Below, piece after piece: positions 1-64,000 of a stretch of 64,000 nt of DNA (positions within the stretch are counted from its first letter, which is position 1; every line of letters starts with the position of its first letter). The stretch covers positions 165,779,758 to 165,843,757 of the forward strand of contig CM060305.1 of NCBI GenBank assembly GCA_030674185.1. Reading direction: 5' to 3'. The position numbers and the translations under genes were made by a program. Below the pieces are notes generated by a model, which did not search any database, was not told the DNA's origin, and saw nothing but the letters and a program-made list of their open reading frames with translations. The stretch is from Monoplex corrugatus. Taxonomy: Eukaryota; Mollusca; Gastropoda; Littorinimorpha; Ranellidae.

Positions 1-455
1 CTGAATGATGACCAGGCAATATTTTGTGAAAATTTGTCAGCTAGCTGGTCAGGCAGTACTTTCATTGCCTTTTCATAGCACAACAGCAACATTAAACACC
101 ATGAGGCCCCTTTCTAGGACGTGATGTATTATGACCTTGAAAATGAACTCTTGGCTTTTCGCTTGACAATAAACTTGGCTTTTCGCAGCACATCTTCTTG
201 TGAAAATAAGCATGTGATCCAGATTGTTTATCCTTAGAGAGGCAGGAAATTTGTGCCGATAATGTTGGATTGTTCTTTGTTTTGTTTCATAATGAAGATT
301 AATTCAGTGAGATAATGTACTCATGGAAAATCCATTCACAAAGATGGTTTTAACTTGTAAGTGTGGCATCTGAAACTGGTATACACAGTGTCTTTTGTTA
401 CGTAATACAGTAGCAGCATTGACAGCCCTTACTGTCTCTCTCCCACACATACATC

Positions 456-516
456 GTGTGCATGCGCACGCACGCACGCACGCATGCACGTGCTTGCATG
501 CACGCACACACACACA

Positions 517-565
<49 letters not shown>

Positions 566-581
566 GCACGCAGCACGCACG

Positions 582-616
<35 letters not shown>
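456..616. repeat. (CA)n/(GCAC)n microsatellite
   Basis: A run of ACGC units grades into (CA)n, is interrupted by GCACGCACGCAG, then returns to (CA)n. Apparent ORFs on both strands here are dipeptide repeats such as HTHT or VCVC and are not genes. Confidence 0.95.
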
Positions 617-617
<1 letters not shown>

Positions 618-869
618 ACATGCAGGCTTCTAGGCTATTTAGTGTGCATGTGTGCATGGTCACACACCCATACATGCAAATTCAGCATACATGCTCTGCT
701 ACCCCACTTCCTCTTCATTATCATCTCAGTTTATCTTGTTTGAAAAATGGCTTTCAGGTTGTAAGTTCTGTCGTCGTTTGAAAAATGGCTTTCAGGTTGT
801 ACGTTCTGTCGTCGGAAAATGAAATATCACTGTCATCGTCATCGTCATCGTCACTGTTCATGAAGTTCA

Positions 870-1360
870 CAGCATTGACAGTGGCCAATTATAACAGGGA
901 GAGGATAAATTATGTAGTTAAGGGAGGTATTACTCGAAGGGCAATGGACAGAGAGTGAAAGAAGAAAATCAGTGGAGATGGATGTAAGCTTCTCAGTGTA
1001 CCTCACAGCCCATCTTGGCCGCAACAAAGCATAAGACCAGTGTTGACAATGACACTGCTTTGTACCATTAGTTTTGTGACTCGTTTGGCAGAATACATGT
1101 CAAATAGAACTGACACGTTTTTAACTCCGAGAAACTTTCAATATTTATAGGTTGGCCAGTCATGTAACATATGCGCCTAATATAAAGTACACATCTGCAC
1201 AGTGATGCGCATGTGCACACACACATATGTATGCACACACACACCCTGCATGGTGACAAATACACACACTCATGTAGACACACACACACACACGCATGAG
1301 TGCGCGCACACACACATGCGTGCGCACTGACAACAGACCTGAGAGTTTTAGTGTGTGTGT

Positions 1361-1413
<53 letters not shown>

Positions 1414-1703
1414 TGTACGCAAACAGCAGTCTTCTAGCGGCCTACTCGCCCTACCCTAGGTGTTCCCTTCCGTGTCATACTACCTTCTCAAGTTATCTTC
1501 CCTATGCATTATCTACACTACCTTCTCAAATTGTCTTCCTGAAGCCGGCAGTAATGACATAGTCGGTTAGAGTGGGATAAATTGTTTAGTTAGGGGAAGT
1601 ATTGCTTGACAGGCAAAGAGGAGAGAGTGAAGGAGGAAAATCGATGAGATGGTATGACCTCACAGACATGACGTCAGCGTGCCTTTGAGCGCGGGTACAC
1701 ATG

Positions 1704-1755
<52 letters not shown>

Positions 1756-2110
1756 ACCACCACCACCACCACCACCACCACCACCACCACCACCACCACC
1801 ACCATACCATATCATATCATACCATTACCATACCATACCATACCATACCATACCATACCATACCATACCATACCATACCATACCATATTAACCAAGATGT
1901 GTATGAGGTGCAGTAGTGCTGTCTAGCTCATTCTGCCTGCTTCATGCAAGTTCTCTTCTCCCTCAAGCTCACAGCAATGACAGTGTCCTGCTACAACAGA
2001 GAGTGGGATAAATTGTTAGGGGAAGTGTTGCTTGATGGGTAATGGAGGGAGAGTGAAGGAAGAAAATCGATGGAAATGGTGTGTCGCAGACATGATGTCA
2101 CTGTGTCTTC
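870..2110. repeat. Three diverged copies of a local low-copy repeat
   Basis: Similar blocks lie near 870-985, 1545-1690 and 1965-2110. Each has a CAGCA/TGACAGT start, then a GAGAGTGGGATAAATT-like core, a GGGAAGTATTGCTTGA-like segment, and GAGAGTGAAGGAGGAAAATC. CA/TG microsatellites separate them. This is probably old segmental duplication of one unit. No coding content was seen. Confidence 0.6.
1702..1888. repeat. Compound microsatellite (CA)n-(CAC)n-(CATAC)n
   Basis: A (CA)n tract changes to (CAC)n near 1753 and then to CATAC pentamers from about 1804. The joined motifs suggest successive slippage-driven motif change within one locus. Confidence 0.95.
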
Positions 2111-3789
2111 ATAGCCTCCTGTCCCTCCAGCCCCCCCCCCCCCCCACCTGAACACTCACTAATAAGACCTACGTCAAGCTTGCTTTGTAAGAGCAATTTT
2201 GTGACTCCTCTTTCATAAGTAAAGTGTCTTAGTAATGGTACCATATTACTTGACAACCTTGTTTGTGTTATGTTTTTTTTTCTTTTCTTTGTTCTTCTCT
2301 TGTTTCGAGTTCTATGTTTCCCACACAACCAGCTGGTTAAATTGTGACATATTGCATGCATGCACACTCATGAATGAAAGCCAACACATACATGCATGCG
2401 CATGCATTCATACATACACGTAAACACAGCGCGCAGAGACTTATTAAAGCACTTGTGCATGTATAGCCCACATGCAAATACACACAGGAAGGTGCACAAA
2501 TGCACGAGCACTCCATCTGTTTTTTGCTTACTCACTCTGTCACTCGTTTTTGCATATTACTTTCTTTTAACCATGTTAAATGAGCAAAATTTCTTTTGTA
2601 CCATTTTCTCAAAGTAGGGCATTTTGAAAAATATGCTGCAGGTTTTGTATGCATCTAGGCAGATTAACAATCATTAATATTTCAAGGAGCTCAGTGTATC
2701 CTCAGATTTATGTATGTAATAAAGAACTCAACTTTTTGAAATTTTTCCACATTTGGTACAGTAGTTATGATCTTGCAGCTTGATCTTCATATAGTCTTTT
2801 TACTAATATTATGTGGCATCAGTCTAGTATTTGTCAGAATGTTCAGATACGCAAGTATTGTGAGTGCTAGTTGTTGTCAGGTAAAACTAACTTTAGTGAA
2901 AGTTATGCATCAGTGCAGGAAAAGAAAGGCTTTACATAAACAGATAAAGGGAAATGCAAATCTGATGATATAATATCAGCATTGCTACAGACATGAATGT
3001 AATTCAGAGTAGCGAGGAGAATGCATGTTACTGATTTGGACTGTGGATGATATTGTCCATAAGAACTTCCTGTTACGACATTCATTGAAAGGTTATCAGT
3101 TTAGTCGTAGAAAACTGATTGTGTTTTATACATTTATTTGATAACAGTGTCTTCATTGATTAAAGAAGGTAGACTGAAAACAGATAGAAAAGTTATTTTT
3201 CTTACTGCAGTCACTTCATTAAAATATCTGCATTGAATAAAGAAGATAGAAAACATACTGTTAACGTAGAGAACTTCACTTACCATCTCCATAAGTGTTT
3301 GAAATATTTAGTAGCATTACATTTTATTCAATGATCCAGTAATGAGTGGCAATAAAAATGCATAAAGAAAAGTAAGGGTGAGTACTACTGAACATTGTTG
3401 TGATTATTGGGACTCCCCTTTTCGTGTCATCAACATCAAAATTTGTGCTAGCTTGCAAAATTTTGTTTGATGATGATCTGCAATACCAGTTACAATAGAA
3501 TGTGCGTAAAGAGAAGCAAGGATGAATACCAGGATAGAAATCAATGCTTCAGGGCTGACTGTGGTAGATGGTTCTTCTATTTCAGTGCACACTTGAACTG
3601 GTTATTGACCGGTGTATGTATTGTCTGACTAAACAAGGGAAGATCGTCTGGCATGCTAAATGCTGAATGTGTTCAGGGAGGCTTTTTAATTAAAATAAAA
3701 GTTGCTTGATGATGCTGATGCATTTGATGCAAAATCTCAATCGCTCTTTTTCTCAACAGACAGAACTTGTGGCAATGTGCCTTCCAAAC

Positions 3790-4085
3790 TGTTAGCAATC
3801 ATTGACTATTAGATTTCCCCAGCCAAACACGGTCATATTTAGTATGGTAGGAAAGGTTCATCCATAACCCTGAGGTTATAGGGGAGTGAAGTGGTTCAGA
3901 CCTCATCTTTTCTAGAAGCCAGCATTATGAGGATTGTTTCCATCTCTTGTCCAGCATCAATGAAAAGCGTTGTGCATGTAGCCTCCAGTCCATCCAGCTG
4001 TTAATGTGCAGATCATTCCTCCTTGGAGCTGGTGATGATAAAGCAACCAGGGAAGGTCATATCAATAGGACGTTAAAACAGCAGC
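3790..4085 (-). repeat. Dispersed repeat remnant, related to segments near 5700 and 50700
   Basis: The segment around 3860-3930, reading CATAACCCTGAGGTTATAGG, is the approximate reverse complement of 5695-5780 and resembles 50690-50775, which share TCACTCCCCTATAGCCTCA and GTTATGGG blocks. Three copies in one gene point to an interspersed, probably SINE-like, family. Ends were not defined. Confidence 0.5.
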
Positions 4086-5411
4086 AGCAGCAGAAAGAAT
4101 TCTAATTTTTCTGCCACATCTGGTAAACAGTGGCTTTTATTTCATTTCCAGTGGGCTGCTACAGTACTAGGTCACCAAAGGGTTTACTCTGTCATATTTC
4201 CTGTTGTTTCTCTTGATAGAAACAACATAGCTGCAATAGGTATTCAGCAGTCTGGGCTTCTTGACAACAGGGGCAGGTTGGTGAAAGCACCAGTTTGAAC
4301 TTGCAGTTCAAATGTATATTGAGTCAGTTGTTACTGGTATGGAGCCTCATGAGGACCACTAGCTGTTCTGTGGACAGAAAGGAGTGATCATCCTTTTGTG
4401 GCTGTGGCTTAAGGTGGCTTAAGGCATGAGCTGATGATGCTCTTCTTCTTGCTGTAGCTGACACTGTAGTCTGGTTGGCTCTGCTGGGCTCAAGATTCTT
4501 TTTGTTAGCTCATCTACCATCTTGTTTCTTGGTATCTCACAGTGAACAGGAATCAGCTGGGGGACAGCTCTTCTAGTTTTCTTTATTCAGGCATGAAAGT
4601 TTGTCATTCTTCAGAACCTGGAGGACAGGAGGATATCTAAGAGAAAGACCACTTAATATTCAGCAAAAAGAATAAGAACAAAATTAACAACAGCAGAAGG
4701 TTTAATACAACCTTAACAACAACGGACATTTTAATGCAATCAGGTCTGTTAATTCCTCCTGTCATGTACCTACCTATAAGGTGGTCATTTCAGAAATATT
4801 TTTTTCAAAAAGGAAAACTGTAGTTTTCATGCATGCTTCGTTATAATGTAACCTCACCTTGAGAAGGAAATGTACTATTGCAACTCTTTATTCATAATAA
4901 TGTTCATTTTTGTTGTTGTTTTTTTTGTTTTTAATTGTACTCACTTTTAAGTTTTCCTTGTCAGTTACAGAGTCAAAAGCTTTCAGTACAATTATGCTTT
5001 CCCATGATAATAATCATTTTATAGAAACAGTTTTGCTTTCCTTGCAAAAAAATAAAACAAAACAAAACAACAAAAATGTAAGCAGAAGTACTTGAAATTT
5101 TAAAACTAAACTACTAATATGTAATGTCTGTGAGTTTGTTTTTTTTAAGTTTACAAGCTGTTGCAAATGACTATGAATTAACACATTGTTTTCAGGCAAC
5201 TTCCAGCATTTCTGGCCGTGTTTATCAGTTAAGTTTGTAGGTGGGTTTATTTTTTTTAGTTTGTTTTATATTGTTGGAAAGTTAAGGTTAAGAGAGAATA
5301 CTAAACTGCCCACCCACCCACCCACCCCATTCCCAGCCTTAAAAAAAAAAAAAAAAGGGAGATGTTGCATATGAGTGTTGCTACTATGAAATGAATGTAT
5401 TCTGTGTGCAG

Positions 5412-61903
<56,492 letters not shown>

Positions 61904-64000
61904 GTAATCTTTTTTGAGGATGGTTCCAGACGCTTTTTACTACCAATCATCCTAACTGCTGCTTGGCTGTATAGTAGTTACACGGTATAGCTTGACACCT
62001 GCTTAATTCAGCGTGTTGGGATCTTCTGTTCCTCACCATTCTCCTGCTTTGTCCATTGCTTTCCTTTGCTTCGGCTTGAACAGACTTTGATTCTTGTCAC
62101 ATGCGTGACAGACAAGATAAAGAAGCAGTATGGAATTGACGGATGGGGAAATGGTTCCACTGTATTTTCTTGTATGAGCACCATGAGGAGTGTTCCATTA
62201 ACACTAGTGTTGTTACTAATACTATTTGTTGATGGTCCTTTACGTTTATGACTGTTTGGTTTAAACTTTTTGGCCATTTGTCAAAACTAGTTTAATTTAG
62301 AGCTTACTGATGAAAATGTGGCTACATGTATCCTGTACTCTCAAAGCTTTGAACAGAACCTGAGACTGCAGTGTTTCAGAGTGGGTTTTTGTTTAGTTGT
62401 TTGCTTTTTGCTGAGTTTTATTGCTCATCCTCATACATAGCTGTGCTGCAGTCCTGAAATAGTTCTATGTAGTTAGTATTTCTGCTTATCATTAGTATGT
62501 AACAGTAACAATAGCTAGACAGTATCAAAATTAGCACAGCTGTCTTTTTAGAGCTGTCGTCAGTTTTGTAACATTAGGTTTGCTTATTATAAATGTCAAG
62601 GGTGTGGAGGATCTGAGGCATTGTGTATAACAAAATGGAGCCTTTTTCTTTTAATGATAAAACACCATTCAAACAGTTGCTTGTTTTATTTGATTTGCCC
62701 ATGATGAATATGTCTGTTTGCTTCTGCATCTGACGCTGACCAGCTGAACTGAATTACCCGATTCCTTTACTTTAGAAATGGACAAAGATCCCAGTGTTTG
62801 ATTTTTATCATAAGAGGTGTCTCTATAATCAGATCCTGTGGTTAATGTAAGCTTGCATTACTCAGCATTCCTGGTATGAGTATTGTTGTCATTGAATGCT
62901 TTTCATTATTTGTTTTGATTTTGGGTCTCCTTGGTGTTGTGTCCATATTTATTTTTTTGTTCCCCTCCCTTCCGTGCACATGAATTTGGTAACCCCTCCT
63001 TTGTGTTAATTTTGGTTTATGTTTTGGGTGTACTAGTATGTCTTTGCCTGAGTTTTCCATTTATTTTCAGTTTTATTTTCTTTAATTTATTTGTTGAACA
63101 AGATGGAAAAATTAATGTGGTTTTGGGATAGTAAGAAATTAGCATGAACTAAAATGGGCAATGGATAACACAAAAGCAGAATTCCAACCCATCCCCCCCC
63201 CCCCCCTCTAAATGTGTCACTTGTACTCATGTCCATTAGACTAGAGACAGCTTATATGTGACTAGCAGTGAAGAGGGTGAAGGGACAATAAAGGTGTAAA
63301 GTTAATAATCAGGTTTTTTTGTTGTTGTTATTATTGCAATTAATAATTACTTTTCTTCTGAGTAAATATGTTGATGTTTATTAGATTTTTTCATGTGTAT
63401 CTTCATTTTCTTTGGATAGATTTCAGAAGTGTGATGTGGTTTTCCATTGAGCAGAACATGCTTTTGCATTTCAATACTCTTTTTTTTTTTAACAGCTTAC
63501 GCTTTTAAAAGCTCTCAGTAGTATTATCTTTTTAGTTAAAACATGTTTACTTTAAATACCTATAGTTTCTAAGCGCTTTATCCTTTCCCATCCCTATGCC
63601 CCTTACCCTGAACCTTTTCAGCGTTTAAAAATTTTTTTTTGAAAAATATATAAAAATAAAAAAAGACGAGAAGTGGGTTTGGGGATGGTTGGTCACCTTT
63701 CCTAAGCTGGCTATGATATATTCAGTAAATTTGGTTGCAGGTCAAGTTATGAGTGCATTAGTTTATATGAGCAAAATGATCTGTTTGAAGGATAAATGCT
63801 ATCACGAATAAAGAGAAATTCTCCTTTTCCTCCAGAGTATTTCTGGGTGCTTTTTTAAATGTTTTACATTACGTGACTTTGGTTATATGATTCCTTAGAG
63901 TCACTTTGTGTAAACTTGAGTATGACTTATTTTCATGGTAGCAGGTATGTAGAAAATGTTGAAATCTGCCAGAAAATGGAGAGTATTACAGCTTTCTTAT
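61904..64000 (+). other. Intron after E27, or alternative 3' end
   Basis: No ZU5 exon or other ankyrin exon was found. If the 61903 donor is not used, the frame continues 28 codons to TAG at 61988-61990, and AATAAA signals lie at 63287-63292 and 63807-63812. A C run (about 63196) is present. Otherwise AT-rich and featureless. Confidence 0.6.

Larger units (their letters stand above)
1..5411. other. Upstream intron or 5' flank, no exon recognised
   Basis: No ankyrin coding exon or convincing start exon was found. The stretch holds CA, TG, CAC and CATAC microsatellites (about 456-616, 1194-1413 and 1702-1888), a C run near 2130, three diverged copies of a local repeat (870-2110), a 40-bp tandem duplication (about 737-813), and a dispersed repeat remnant near 3790-4085. 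It may contain an unrecognised alternative promoter or 5'-UTR exon. Confidence 0.5.

Noticed and set aside
395..781. Long HTHT- and VCVC-type ORFs, here and at 1586-1916, 6249-6606, 8162-8517, 11144-11719, 15190-15537, 18406-18705, 21194-21599 and 59302-59578
   Set aside because: They are translations of CA/TG or CT microsatellites, open in several frames only because the repeat lacks stop codons.
62008..64000. ZU5 or UPA exon in the 3' end of the window
   Set aside because: I searched by eye for the VSFMVDARGG-type start and other ZU5 motifs in all frames and saw none, so these domains are presumed downstream.

Overview
This window looks like intron-rich animal nuclear DNA, most likely from a mollusc (inference). 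It has AT-rich introns, many CA/TG microsatellites, intronic minisatellites, tRNA-derived SINE-like repeats, two non-LTR retrotransposon types and fold-back elements. I see no bacterial-type genes or operons, and no functional tRNA, rRNA or CRISPR array.

One host gene spans the window on the + strand: an ankyrin (spectrin/membrane adaptor). Its coding exons run from 5412 to 61903. Exons E1-E20 (5412-40396) encode the complete 24-repeat ANK solenoid. Most exons are exactly 99 nt (one repeat) or about 198 nt (two repeats), and introns between repeats are phase 0 at the same point of the repeat. A 30-nt microexon (19040-19069) sits between repeats 6 and 7. E21-E26 (43164-58783) encode a low-complexity linker. 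E27 (59857-61903) is a very large exon carrying about 24 copies of a 17-residue (51-nt) tandem repeat. The start codon and the ZU5, UPA and death domains are not in the window, so the gene is cut at both ends. About 1,700 residues are encoded here.

The reading frame is broken in E13, E14 and at three places inside the E27 array. Each break is a small indel, mostly at short homopolymers, in otherwise conserved or periodic sequence. Consensus errors in the assembly are the simplest explanation, but a decayed copy cannot be excluded from sequence alone.

The introns hold the mobile DNA. Intron 3 has a 5'-truncated LINE (12562-15214) with apurinic-type endonuclease and reverse transcriptase, broken by one in-frame TGA. 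Intron 15 has the 3' part of a restriction-like-endonuclease LINE (about 31639-32937), nested inside an older SINE-like copy and ending in a tRNA-like segment plus poly(A). Intron 17 has a putative 1.6-kb DNA transposon (35439-37047) with 10-bp inverted ends and a possible 4-bp target duplication. A TTAA-ended fold-back family occurs four times, and a separate fold-back element lies at 46689-46957. Seven intronic minisatellites and about 20 microsatellites fill much of the rest.
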